In this document: in pieces, positions 1-9,463 of the stretch | Layout: every line of letters begins with the position of its first letter | Numbering within the stretch: position 1 is the first letter of the stretch | From: Massilia rubra | GTDB lineage: Bacteria; Pseudomonadota; Gammaproteobacteria; Burkholderiales; Burkholderiaceae_D | Reading direction: 5' to 3' | DNA length: 64,000 bases | Assembly: GCF_011682065.1 (NCBI RefSeq) | Contig: NZ_VUYU01000019.1 | Coordinates: 1-64,000, forward strand | Position numbers and translations under genes: made by a program | The notes under the pieces: model-generated | Databases searched by the model: none | Seen by the model: only the letters and a program-made list of their open reading frames with translations | Told to the model about the DNA's origin: nothing

Positions 1-44
1 ATGCGCCGCCCAAAAGGCAAGAGTAAACGCGATCTCGGCAAAGT

Positions 45-335
45 TTACAAGCCCCTCTGCAACTCATTGAATGTAAAAGACTTTATTGGGTCCTGGCGAC
101 TTATGTATAAGGGCATGCATGACGCCCCCGACCGCAAGAGCGCTGTCAACCCTTTGCCTATGTCCTCGGCGTGATTCCGCGCTTGGATCAGAGTCCACGT
201 CCTGATCTCGCGTGGCACGCCCTGGTCGCTTGCCAAGATCGCAAGCAAGCATGCGGCCAGGCCGGCGAGCCTATTCATCTCTTCGGCATGCTCGGCGGGT
301 TCAACCGGGACGACCTTTTGCTTAGCGGCGGTCAT
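45..335 (-). CDS. small phage-like hypothetical protein, 96 aa
   Basis: Last of four small minus-strand genes. Its ATG overlaps the stop of the gene before it in an ATGA (332-335), which indicates translational coupling. The product is soluble, with an Ala/Leu-rich helical middle (about residues 20-36) and no recognisable catalytic motif. I do not recognise a family. The base composition is visibly less GC-rich than the chromosome to the right, and the setting (KilA-N and Arc-like regulators upstream) suggests a prophage or integrative-element accessory gene. The coupling with its neighbours makes it likely to be a real gene; the function is unknown. Confidence 0.6.
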   Translation of the reverse strand: MTAAKQKVVPVEPAEHAEEMNRLAGLAACLLAILASDQGVPREIRTWTLIQARNHAEDIGKGLTALLRSGASCMPLYISRQDPIKSFTFNELQRGL

Positions 336-517
336 ATCGCCTCCTTGGTGATTTTGTCCAGTTCGTCAGCCACGTCAGCCGCCATAGTGGCGCAGGTTTG
401 CAGGGCATCCGCCTGCGTATGAGACGCCAAAATAGGAATCGCGGCCAGCAACGCGCTGATTACGTTGGCCAGGCCTGCCAGGCGGCGGACGGTTACTTCG
501 TCGACATTACGGTTCAC
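332..517 (-). CDS. small phage-like hypothetical protein, 61 aa
   Basis: Short minus-strand gene joined to both neighbours by 4-base ATGA overlaps (514-517 at its start, 332-335 at its end). The product is almost all helix-forming: a hydrophobic Ala/Leu/Ile stretch at about residues 13-31 could be a membrane segment or a buried helix, followed by an acidic C-terminal helix. The regular coupling is the main evidence that so short a frame is translated. No family recognised. A small membrane protein or a helical partner of the adjacent small proteins would both fit. Confidence 0.5.
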   Translation of the reverse strand: MNRNVDEVTVRRLAGLANVISALLAAIPILASHTQADALQTCATMAADVADELDKITKEAI

Positions 518-936
518 GCTTCACCTGCGCTTTCTGCTGAAGGCTTGGGACCGTCTTTACGGCGCATTGGCGATGTGACTGCTCGCCTCTCATCTGTGTC
601 CAAGTCGGATTGCAGGTTAGCCTGCTCTTCTTGGAGAAACTGGGCTTCCACTGCAATATGCTTAATCAGCCCGCCGAGATGTTCCAGAACGCTCGCTGAT
701 GGAGGAAATTCGCTGTTATTTGCAGCACTGAACAGCAGATGTCCAATCGCTTCGATCCCACCCATCAGCATGTAGTTAGCGTTGAACGCGTGCTTGATGG
801 CTGCCGTCACCATCTGACGCTCATCGCTCGACATGACGCGATCAACTGGGAAATGGCTAGGCAACTGCCTGAGGAGACTGCCTAACTCGTACGGCGCGCG
901 TTCGACATTTTGGAGGTGCGGGTTTGCGGCGCTCAT
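514..936 (-). CDS. phage-like hypothetical protein, 140 aa
   Basis: Soluble, mostly helical protein with no recognised domain. The ATG at 936 is preferred over one 15 bases upstream because GGAG sits 8 bases in front of it and because it forms an ATGA overlap with the stop of the preceding gene (933-936). The C-terminal 25 residues are charged and probably disordered. It resembles the 110-aa product of the upstream gene in size and in its run of amphipathic helices, so the two could form a hetero-complex, but this is only an impression. Part of the phage-like operon. Confidence 0.6.
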   Translation of the reverse strand: MSAANPHLQNVERAPYELGSLLRQLPSHFPVDRVMSSDERQMVTAAIKHAFNANYMLMGGIEAIGHLLFSAANNSEFPPSASVLEHLGGLIKHIAVEAQFLQEEQANLQSDLDTDERRAVTSPMRRKDGPKPSAESAGEA

Positions 937-1265
937 GCTGGGACTCCGCATATAGGGCTGCCTTTTGCGAAAGCGAGCTCTTCAATTTTCGCGCTTCCGT
1001 CCTTGATCTTTTCGATTGACGAACCCAGCAGCCGAGTGAACGCGTACAGGGTGTCGATAGTTTCTTGGTCGCGCTCGGTGTACTCGAAATGCTCCAGCAG
1101 ACCCATGATCGCCAAGTTGAGCGCACGCATGTCCATTTGCGCAGTATTGATATCGCTGGCGGCTTTCTTTACCGCGTCCAGACTACCGCGTACCGCCAAG
1201 GCGAATGCGGATTCAGATAAATATTGCGCTTTAGGTAAGTTGGTGCTATCGTTCGTTTTGTGCAT
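933..1265 (-). CDS. phage-like hypothetical protein, 110 aa
   Basis: First of the four coupled small genes. The product is helical and soluble, with an evenly spaced Leu/Ile pattern over about residues 25-90 that suggests a helical bundle or short coiled coil. No catalytic or metal motif is visible. It is separated from the KilA-N gene upstream by about 160 bases that contain a hairpin oriented for plus-strand termination, so the small-gene operon may have its own promoter in that gap. Function unknown. Composition and setting point to a mobile element. Confidence 0.6.
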   Translation of the reverse strand: MHKTNDSTNLPKAQYLSESAFALAVRGSLDAVKKAASDINTAQMDMRALNLAIMGLLEHFEYTERDQETIDTLYAFTRLLGSSIEKIKDGSAKIEELAFAKGSPICGVPA

Positions 1266-1368
1266 TTTAGTCTTTCAAAGGGACGAAAAAATCCACGCGG
1301 CCCGGAATGTCTCTAGCATCCCTGTGGCCACAACCCCTGGTTCCGCCAGGCCGGTTGGTACTGACTTC

Positions 1369-1396
1369 GAGGGGCGCCCGGCAAGGCGCCTCTTTT
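1369..1396 (+). terminator. orphan Rho-independent terminator-like hairpin, plus orientation
   Basis: GAGGGGCGCC (1369-1378) pairs with GGCGCCTC (1385-1392) around a six-base loop, with one bulged G, and is followed by TTTT. The U-run is on the plus strand, yet the flanking genes all run on the minus strand. It may end a short plus-strand RNA antisense to the region, or be a fortuitous hairpin. The rest of the 1266-1427 gap shows nothing else that I can support. Confidence 0.35.
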
Positions 1397-1427
1397 CACG
1401 TCAGGGTATGTTTTCCTTTTTTGCTAA

Positions 1428-2069
1428 TTAACCTTCCACCTCCTCAAAACCTGACAAGGCCAACTGACCAGCGCCAGCTGTCGACATCTGGCCAGTAACA
1501 TGTAGCAGGCGCCAGTCGGCGGGCGTATCGGTGCCGCTAGCGATGCGCGCGGCCACGGGAACAACACGATTGGCTTGGGCCTTGGTCATAAATCGGAAGT
1601 TGGTCGAGCCGGCGGCCGCGTTGAAGGCGCGGTAACTTACCGGGAAGGCAAGGCGGTACCGGGCCAGTGCGTGGGCAGCGGCAAGGTAGAGGGGCATGCG
1701 TTCGGCTACCGTACTCAGGTCGCCGGCGAGGTCGCCGCACGTCGGGTCGCCGCGCAGGATCAAATCGATCTGGTAATCGCACCAGACAGCAAAGCGCATG
1801 TCGAGCCACTGTGAGAAGCGTACAGCCAGCTTCGGGTGCAACCAGGTGCCACCGTTGTTACCACGCTTCGTTTTATGCCAAATGCGATTTTGGCTCGCAT
1901 TTGAAATGGAACTCAAGACTGAGATGTATTCCTTCGTTTCATCAAGCTTGAGCCAGTCGTTCGGCTTTTTTCCATACTTCCCCGCCGCCGTAGTCGCGTT
2001 GAACCAGCCGTCGTCTTGAAAGCTGAATGCGACACCCTGGTACTCGGCGGTCACTAAAGCGGCGGTCAT
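1428..2069 (-). CDS. KilA-N domain protein, 213 aa
   Basis: The N-terminal 100 residues match the KilA-N fold of phage and large-DNA-virus proteins: a GVAFSFQDDGWFNAT segment, then GKKPNDWLKLDETKEYI, then the GGTWLHPKLAVRFSQWLD helix typical of the family. KilA-N domains bind nucleic acids and usually sit in temperate-phage regulatory or early genes. The C-terminal half carries no domain I recognise. The start codon overlaps the stop of the upstream Arc-type gene (2066-2069, ATGA), so the regulator and the KilA-N protein are co-translated. This is the strongest single marker of a phage origin for the left edge. Confidence 0.85.
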   Translation of the reverse strand: MTAALVTAEYQGVAFSFQDDGWFNATTAAGKYGKKPNDWLKLDETKEYISVLSSISNASQNRIWHKTKRGNNGGTWLHPKLAVRFSQWLDMRFAVWCDYQIDLILRGDPTCGDLAGDLSTVAERMPLYLAAAHALARYRLAFPVSYRAFNAAAGSTNFRFMTKAQANRVVPVAARIASGTDTPADWRLLHVTGQMSTAGAGQLALSGFEEVEG

Positions 2070-2266
2070 GAGGTAGCCCGTCCGACGTCCGCAAGCGCCG
2101 TCGCCAGCCCTTGCTCAATCAGCACAAGGATCTCAGCATTCATCGAACGCTTGTTTGCTGCCGCTCGGGCCTTCATGGCCGCGCGCTGCCCTTCATCGTG
2201 AAATCGAAGTATGAAACGATCTTTTGCATTGTGTTGTGCTTGTCCGCCACTCTGAATTTGGCTCAT
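2066..2266 (-). CDS. Arc-family ribbon-helix-helix regulator, 66 aa
   Basis: Small DNA-binding protein. DRFILRFHDEGQRAAMKARAAANKRSMNAEIL is the classic Arc/Mnt-type arrangement: a short basic beta strand that reads the operator, then helix A, then the R-S-M-N-A-E-I motif of helix B. The ATG at 2266 is chosen because AGGAGGG lies 5 bases upstream; longer starts would run through the operator-like repeats at 2288-2356. Coupled to the KilA-N gene. Probably a dimeric or tetrameric phage repressor acting at the adjacent array, where it would control itself and the divergent gene. Confidence 0.85.
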   Translation of the reverse strand: MSQIQSGGQAQHNAKDRFILRFHDEGQRAAMKARAAANKRSMNAEILVLIEQGLATALADVGRATS

Positions 2267-2287
2267 GTACCCTCCTAGTTTTCGCAT

Positions 2288-2381
2288 GGCCCCGTGCCAT
2301 ATTTTTACTATAAGGCACGAGGGCATATAGCGCAAGGAAATTTATGCCCTCGTGCCATCCTTACCTAAAGGGCCTTGTGCC
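2288..2381. promoter_or_regulatory. operator-like array between two divergent RHH genes
   Basis: Four copies of a GGCAC-N-AGGGC-like element lie between the divergent Arc-type genes: 2288-2298 (inverted), 2314-2324, 2346-2356 (inverted) and 2371-2381 (inverted). The two central copies form a perfect 14-base inverted repeat (GGCACGAGGGCATA at 2314-2327 and its complement at 2343-2356), separated by 15 bases. Spacing between centres is about 25-32 bases. This is the expected layout of a cooperative Arc/Mnt-type operator. Binding by either neighbouring regulator is inferred. Confidence 0.65.
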
Positions 2382-2396
2382 AGTATCATTGAGGGT

Positions 2397-2780
2397 ATGG
2401 AAAAACCTACCAGAGCAGCGACGGGGCGCGACTCCGACAAGTACATCGTCCGCTTCCCAGACGGCATGCGCGACCAGATAGCCGAACTGGCCAAGGCGAA
2501 CAACAGATCCATGAACGCGGAGATCGTCGCTCGCCTCCAAGAATCCATTACCGACGTTGATCCGGATGCCCTGCCGCAAATTAAGATAGTGCTGGATGCG
2601 GGAGACCAACCTATAAGTTGGGACGAGATCCACGAGTACATGGCCGCCCTACGGAAGAAAATGCAGATCAATGATGTGGTCTTAAACGTGACCGTTCTCG
2701 CAGGGGAACACGTATCCAGCGACGAGCGCGACGCTGAAGTCGCTGCGCTGGCGAAAAAACTGCGAAAAAAACCTGCCTAG
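2397..2780 (+). CDS. Arc-family ribbon-helix-helix protein with C-terminal extension, 127 aa
   Basis: Residues about 12-45 contain the same RHH signature as the divergent gene (DKYIVRFPDGMRDQIAELAK followed by NNRSMNAEIVARL). About 80 further residues hold an acidic middle and a Lys-rich end (KKLRKKPA). It could be a second repressor or an antirepressor acting on the shared operator array. The ATG at 2397 is chosen although its GAGGG is too close to be a normal Shine-Dalgarno site; a GTG at 2352 would extend it through two operator elements and is less likely. The paralogous RHH pair facing each other resembles a phage lysis/lysogeny switch. Confidence 0.8.
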   Translation: MEKPTRAATGRDSDKYIVRFPDGMRDQIAELAKANNRSMNAEIVARLQESITDVDPDALPQIKIVLDAGDQPISWDEIHEYMAALRKKMQINDVVLNVTVLAGEHVSSDERDAEVAALAKKLRKKPA

Positions 2781-2793
2781 GCACATCCAAGTC

Positions 2794-3432
2794 GTGCCGA
2801 GTGATTTTGAGACCTTTTTAATTGCGATGAGATCGTCGTTCCGACGAATATCGTACGCCACCAAAGGTGAAGTGACGCCCGAGGATCTGCATAGCGACGC
2901 ATGGCTGGTGGCGATCAAGATCGAAGCGAAGCGAGGTCACGCAGTCGATTTTTCCAATCCCGAAGATCAAGACTTGCTCATGCGAGACCTTTACTGGCAT
3001 GCGGTGCGCGGACGAGACTTCACTCTACGGCATGCGGCTAGAATCGATGAGGTTCGTCCAGACGCAGCGCCGTTGGCCGACGTACTGCCTGGACATCCCG
3101 ACGAAGATCCGCTCATGCAGCTGATCCGGCGCGAGGAGTCGGCCGCCGGGGACCAACGACTGATCGACAGTTTCTCCCAAGCTGTCGCGTACATCAGGAC
3201 GAATGAGAATTTTCGTAACGACCGGCCGGCGATCTGCCGCCATCTGGCTATTTCCACATGGGTATATGATCGGCGCGTTTCCGATGCATCGGAAATCTAC
3301 AGTCGGCAGGATTCGCTATTTGATCGCAAAACCCGGATAGCCAAGCGTTTTAAACCGGCACCAGGCAGGCAATACGCGCCGACGTGCGCGCTCTTGGACG
3401 TCGATGCGATGCAATTCACTTTTGGCTTCTAG
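2794..3432 (+). CDS. phage-like hypothetical protein, 212 aa
   Basis: Starts with GTG 14 bases after the RHH gene and probably shares its transcript; an ATG at 2827 is an alternative start. The protein is soluble and charged. The N-terminal half (ISYATKGEVTPEDLHSDAWLVAIKI, then a D/E-rich segment) loosely resembles the helical first part of sigma-like or RNA-polymerase-associated factors, but I cannot establish that. The C-terminal part is basic and could bind nucleic acid. No catalytic motif seen. Probably an element-borne regulator or accessory gene of unknown function. Confidence 0.6.
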   Translation: MPSDFETFLIAMRSSFRRISYATKGEVTPEDLHSDAWLVAIKIEAKRGHAVDFSNPEDQDLLMRDLYWHAVRGRDFTLRHAARIDEVRPDAAPLADVLPGHPDEDPLMQLIRREESAAGDQRLIDSFSQAVAYIRTNENFRNDRPAICRHLAISTWVYDRRVSDASEIYSRQDSLFDRKTRIAKRFKPAPGRQYAPTCALLDVDAMQFTFGF

Positions 3433-3541
3433 GAATGGCACGCGTGGCGGAGCAGCCGTTTTTCATTACCGTAAAGCACCGGACGGCCGGATCACGATGA
3501 GCATGCCGGCGCACTACCAGTGGGTGGAAACGCCAGGGTGA
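3404..3541 (+). CDS. possible 45-aa ORF or broken gene end
   Basis: A short frame overlapping the end of the previous gene. Its last 35 codons read as plausible globular protein (GGAAVFHYRKAPDGRITM, then SMPAHYQWVETPG). No good ribosome binding site precedes the ATG at 3404. It could be a genuine small phage gene translated after the stop at 3432, or the 3' scar of a longer lost gene at the edge of the element. Amino-acid quality is the only evidence. Confidence 0.2.
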   Translation: MRCNSLLASRNGTRGGAAVFHYRKAPDGRITMSMPAHYQWVETPG

Positions 3542-3692
3542 CGGGTGGCTCATAACGACGGGTGGCACCTCCAGAATGCGACAGGAAGTCGGGCATTCTT
3601 CTGGGACGGAATCATCCATTGCGAACCAAAGCGATGCGGTACTGTATAACCAAGAACTAAGGCACCTGTAAGGCACGAACCCTAGAAATGCA

Positions 3693-3716
3693 AAAGGTTG
3701 CCATTTGGCAACCTTT
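3693..3716 (-). terminator. Rho-independent terminator after tRNA-Pro
   Basis: Perfect 10-base stem AAAGGTTGCC (3693-3702) and GGCAACCTTT (3707-3716) with an ATTT loop, in a locally AT-rich stretch. Read on the minus strand it lies 38 bases past the tRNA 3' end and finishes in TTTTG, as expected for a tRNA transcript terminator. Nothing supportable as a gene lies between it and the small ORF ending at 3541. Confidence 0.75.
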
Positions 3717-3753
3717 CTATACTTCGTAACTGCTTGATTTTATTGCTTAATTT

Positions 3754-3830
3754 TGGTCGGGACGGAGTGATTCGAACACTCGACCCCTTGCACCCCATGC
3801 AAGTACGCTACCAGGCTGCGCTACGCCCCG
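3754..3830 (-). tRNA. tRNA-Pro (anticodon GGG)
   Basis: A 77-base cloverleaf on the minus strand with encoded CCA (3754-3756). The acceptor stem CGGGGCG pairs with CGTCCCG through one G-U. The anticodon arm CTTGC-ATGGGGT-GCAAG places GGG at positions 34-36, and the T arm carries GTTCGAATC. It decodes CCC and CCU codons. The 3' end faces the phage-like genes at 1-3.5 kb, which is the usual side for tRNA-targeted integration; no integrase is visible in the window. Confidence 0.95.
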
Positions 3831-4072
3831 ACGAGTTGCGAATTATATCAGAGCATCTTGCGTTTTTGTGACACAAAATCGTACCTCGCGCGTGCGGCCG
3901 GACGCACTTTGCGCTGCCTCAAACTCCTCCCAGAAATACGCCTTGTCTGTCTACAACCCTACTGGCGGTTTGCTTCCGTACAGAACTACGACCCAATCCG
4001 CATTCATGTACTATTTCTTAAACAGTGTTGTAATTTACGAAATTTACGATGAGAAAAACGGAGATGCCCTCC
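3831..4072. other. intergenic region upstream of the KaiC-like gene
   Basis: This gap holds no gene that I can support. It must contain the promoters of the minus-strand tRNA-Pro and the plus-strand KaiC-like gene. The last 130 bases are relatively AT-rich (around 3990-4050), which fits a promoter, but no clear -35/-10 pair can be assigned by eye. Confidence 0.4.
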
Positions 4073-5575
4073 ATGGAAATTCAGAACAGCGACACCAGCC
4101 GCTTTCTTTCAACCGGCGTCCCCGGACTGGACACCATTCTCGGCGGCGGCCTCACCAGCGACCGCCTGTTTCTGATCGAAGGCGAGCCCGGCACCGGCAA
4201 GACCACGCTCGCCCTCCAGTTCCTGTACGAAGGCGTGCGCCGCGGCGAATCGGTCATCTATATCACCCTGGCCGAAACGCGCGTCGAACTCAAGGCGGTG
4301 GCGCAGTCGCACGGCTGGTCGATGGACGGCATCCACGTCGAGGACATCATCCCCAACGAGAACATCCTCCACCCCGACCACCAGTTCACCATTTTCCACC
4401 CGTCCGAAATCGAGATGGGCATGACCACCCAGCGCATCCTCGACACGATCGAAAAGTACAAGCCGACCCGCGTCGTCCTCGATTCGCTCTCCGAACTGCA
4501 GCTGCTGGCCGAAAGCCCGCTGCGCTACCGCCGCCAAGTGCTCGCGCTCAAGCAGTACCTGTCCGGCAAAGGCTGCACCACCCTGTTCCTCGACGACCGC
4601 ACCGCCCTCTCCGGCGACCTGCAGGTGCGCAGCGTGGCGCACGGCGTCATCACGCTCGAACTGATCAACCAGGACTACGGCTCCGAACGACGCCGCGTGC
4701 GCATCGTCAAATACCGCGGCATCGCCTTTCGCGGCGGCTCGCACGACTATAAAATCGTCACCGGCGGCCTGGTGGTGTTCCCGCGCCTGATCGCCGCCCA
4801 CACGCGCGTGCACACCGAACGCAAACGGCTCTCGAGCGGCATCGCCCAACTCGACGCCCTGACCGGCGGCGGCCTCGATGAAGGCACCAGCACCCTGCTC
4901 TCCGGCCCACCGGGCACCGGCAAGTCGTCGCTGTGCGCCCAGTATGTGTATGCGGCCACGCAGCGCGGCCAGAAAGCGGCCATGTTCCTGTTCGAGGAAG
5001 CGGCCAACAACCTGCTGCTGCGTTCCACCGGTCTCGGGATCGATCTCGAGGGCGCGATCGACAGCGGCCTGCTCACCATCAAGCAGATCGACCCCGCCGA
5101 AATGGCGCCCGGCGAATTCATGCAGGCGGTGACCGACGCCGAAGCCGGCGGCGCGCGCGTGATCGTCATCGACAGCCTCAATGGTTTTCTGAAGGCCATG
5201 CCCGACGAGCGCTTCCTCGCCACCCACATGCACGAACTGCTCACTTACCTGGGCCAGCGCGGGGTAGTCACCATCCTGGTCGGCGTGCAGCCTGGCCTCA
5301 TCGGCGGCAGCATGAGCACCACGGTCGACGCCAGCTACATCGCCGACAGCGTCATCATGCTGCGCTACTTCGAAGCGCGCGGCAAGGTGCGCCAGGCCAT
5401 TTCGGTGTTCAAGAAACGCGTCGGCCTGCACGAGCGCACCATCCGCTTGTTCTCGATGAGCAGCAAGGGCATCGAAGTGGGCGAAGTGCTGACCAACTTC
5501 CACGGCATCCTGACCGGTGTTCCCACCTTCGACGACAGCCAGTCCCACGTGCTGTTCGACGACGACAACGGATAA
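4073..5575 (+). CDS. KaiC-like double RecA ATPase, 500 aa
   Basis: Two tandem KaiC/RecA-type domains. Domain I has GVPGLDTILGGGL and the P-loop GEPGTGKTT (about residues 37-45). Domain II repeats the pattern with GIAQLDALTGGGL and GPPGTGKSS (about 276-284), plus a VIVIDSLNGF Walker B. By eye, the region equivalent to the cyanobacterial Ser431/Thr432 autophosphorylation pair reads VDASYIADSVIM, so the Ser seems kept and the Thr replaced by Tyr. ATG 4073 is preferred because GGAG lies 9 bases upstream; in-frame ATGs at 4049 and 4064 are less well placed. No kaiA or kaiB is nearby. The kinase gene starts 14 bases downstream, so this is probably a signalling ATPase and not a complete clock. Confidence 0.9.
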   Translation: MEIQNSDTSRFLSTGVPGLDTILGGGLTSDRLFLIEGEPGTGKTTLALQFLYEGVRRGESVIYITLAETRVELKAVAQSHGWSMDGIHVEDIIPNENILHPDHQFTIFHPSEIEMGMTTQRILDTIEKYKPTRVVLDSLSELQLLAESPLRYRRQVLALKQYLSGKGCTTLFLDDRTALSGDLQVRSVAHGVITLELINQDYGSERRRVRIVKYRGIAFRGGSHDYKIVTGGLVVFPRLIAAHTRVHTERKRLSSGIAQLDALTGGGLDEGTSTLLSGPPGTGKSSLCAQYVYAATQRGQKAAMFLFEEAANNLLLRSTGLGIDLEGAIDSGLLTIKQIDPAEMAPGEFMQAVTDAEAGGARVIVIDSLNGFLKAMPDERFLATHMHELLTYLGQRGVVTILVGVQPGLIGGSMSTTVDASYIADSVIMLRYFEARGKVRQAISVFKKRVGLHERTIRLFSMSSKGIEVGEVLTNFHGILTGVPTFDDSQSHVLFDDDNG

Positions 5576-5589
5576 GCGAAAAGCAGCTT

Positions 5590-7118
<1,529 letters not shown>

Positions 7119-7122
<4 letters not shown>

Positions 7123-9335
7123 CCGGCCGTTTTCGCCAGCTGCGGCGCCTCGAGCGCCTCCATCAGGCGCGCCATGTCCACCGGCTTGACCAGGTGCGCG
7201 TCGAACCCCGCGCCGAGGGCGCGTTCGCGGTCGCTGTCCTGCCCATAGCCGGTCAGCGCCACCAGGCGAACCTTGCTCGTTGCCGGGTCGGCGCGCATGC
7301 GCCGCGCCACCTCGTAGCCGTCGATGCCGGGCAGGCCGATATCGACCAGCGCAATATCGGGGCATGCCAGCGCAGCCTGGCGCAGGCCGTCGACGCCATC
7401 GATGGCCGTGTCGACCCGGTACTGCTGCGCTTCGAGCATCATGGCCATCATCTCGCGCCCGTCCTCGTTATCTTCGATCAGCAGCACGCGCTGGCGCGAC
7501 GAGGGCGCCGGCGCCGGCACGCTCACTTCGGATTGGGGCGCTTGCACGCGCGGCAGGCGCAGCTCGAAACTGCTGCCCAGGCCGATGCCGGCGCTGCGCA
7601 CGTCCGCCCTCCCGCCATGCATCAGGGCCAGTTGGCGCACCAGCGCCAGCCCCACGCCCAGGCCGCCCTGGGCGCGGTCGAGCGGGCGCGCACCCTGCAC
7701 GAACAGGTCGAACACATACGGCATCAGCTCCGGCGCGATCCCGATGCCAGAATCGGATACGCACAGCACCGCTTCCTCGCCTTCGGCCTTCACGCTCACC
7801 GAAATCGTACCGCCGGCCGGGGTGTATTTGAGTGCGTTGTCGAGCAGGTTCGAAACGATCTGCTCCAACCGGGTCGGGTCGCCATCGACCCACACCGGCG
7901 CGCTATCGACGCGCAACTCGTGGCGCGCCGAGCGCTGCGAGGCGCGCAGGGTGGCCATGTAATTGTCGATCACCTGGTCCAGGCGCAGCGCGCGCCGCTC
8001 CAGCAGGATCTTCCCGGAGTGAACCCGCCCCATGTCGAGCAGGTCGTCCACGATGCGGGTCAGGTGCCCGCTCTGGCGCGTGATGATCTCGCGCGCGCGC
8101 TCGCTGGCGGCGGCCGGCATGCCCGGATGGGCCATCACGCCCGTCGCGTTCACGATCGCCGCCAGCGGGTTGCGCAATTCGTGCCCAAGCATCGCCAGGA
8201 ATTCATCCTTGGCCCGGTTCTGCTGTTCGGCCTTGGTGCGCGCCTCGTGTTCGCGCTCGAACAAAATCTCGCGCTCGGTTTCGGCCGCAAGGCGCGACTG
8301 CTTTTCCTGCTCGACCACCGCCGCCGCCGCCGCGATCGCGGCCTGCACCTCGTCCACCTCGGCCACGCCCGAGACGTCGCTGCGGGCCGCCTCGCCGCTG
8401 CCGCCGAGCGCATGCGCCGAGCGCGCCACCTGGCGGATCGAGCGCGACAGCCGGCGCGCAAAGAACACGGCGGCGAGCGTGGCGCAGCACACCGCCGCCG
8501 CCAGTCCGATAATCGACACCATCAGCGCGCCCCGCGCCGCCGATTCGATTTCGGCTTCCGGCACGCCCACGGCCACCGTCCATCCGGACAGCGCCGAGCG
8601 TTCCAGCACCGTGTACAGCTTCATATTGTCGTCGCTGGCGTTGCGGATCACGCCGATGGTTTTGCTGCGGATCGCTTCGCGCAGGTCCGGGCGGGTTTCG
8701 CCGCGTCCGCTCGCGCCGCCGCCGTAGGTCTGGGCGATCGTCATGCCATTGCGGTCGTACACGCCGGCCAGCCAGGTCGGCGGCGCGTTCACCTGGGTCA
8801 GCACGCCGTTGAAATGGTCGATCTTGAAACCCTGCGCGATCACGTAGCGCATGCCATCCGGCGTCGTGACCGGCACGTCGACCACCACCAGCAAGGCTTG
8901 CGTGACGACCCCGCGAATCAGGTTGGAAATTTGCGGCGTGCCGGCGCCCAGCACCTGGGCCACGCGCTGGGCCGCATCCGGCTCCGGCAAGGGTGCGCCG
9001 AACGGCACCGCGGTATTGATCAACTGCTGCCCGCGCTCGTCGAGCAGCGCGGTCCAGGTGGCGCCCACCTTGTCGGCGAAGCGCGCCTGCTCGTAGAAGC
9101 CGGCCAGGTCGCCGCGCGCCAGGTGCGGCGAGGTGGCCAGCATGCGCACCGCGCTCTGGGTGTTGGTCAATTCGCGGTCGATGCTTACCAGCGAGATGCG
9201 CGCCGTTTCGCGCACGCCCTTGAGCGCCGCTTCGCGCTCGGCCTTGAGCAGCATGTTGAGCGAAATCGTCGAGAACAGAATGACCGGAATCAGGATCGCC
9301 GCGACCATCAGCGCGAGATAAGCGCGGATTTTCAT
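7119..9335 (-). CDS. membrane hybrid histidine kinase with periplasmic sensor, 738 aa
   Basis: An N-terminal membrane helix (about 8-28), a periplasmic Cache-like sensor of about 240 residues and a second helix (about 272-292) come first. After a Glu/Arg-rich coiled linker follow HisKA (MLGHELRNPLAAI), HATPase (NLLDNALKYT, DSGIGI, GLGVGLALV) and a C-terminal receiver (VLLIEDNED, ALVDIGLPGIDGYEV, LVKPVD). Cache sensors usually detect small extracellular metabolites. Convergent with the cytoplasmic hybrid kinase, sharing 4 bases at the stops. The two share the same kinase-receiver layout and may be distant paralogues; any cross-talk is inference. Confidence 0.92.
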
Positions 9336-9463
9336 GGCACCGGCGTCAAAAGACTGTTCATGGAATGCTGCGGCCTTTGAAAAGCGGGAGAAGTGGCAAA
9401 ATGGCGTACGATTGCAATTATAACCACTTTCTCACGAATTCTTACCGTCGGATAAACCCGCCC

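Noticed and set aside
3868-4752. 294-codon plus frame overlapping the KaiC-like gene start
   Set aside because: Arg/Pro/His-rich out-of-frame reading; the KaiC frame has two P-loops and a placed Shine-Dalgarno site.
7194-9380. 728-codon plus-strand frame over the membrane kinase
   Set aside because: Antisense shadow typical of high-GC DNA; kinase motifs are all on the minus strand.
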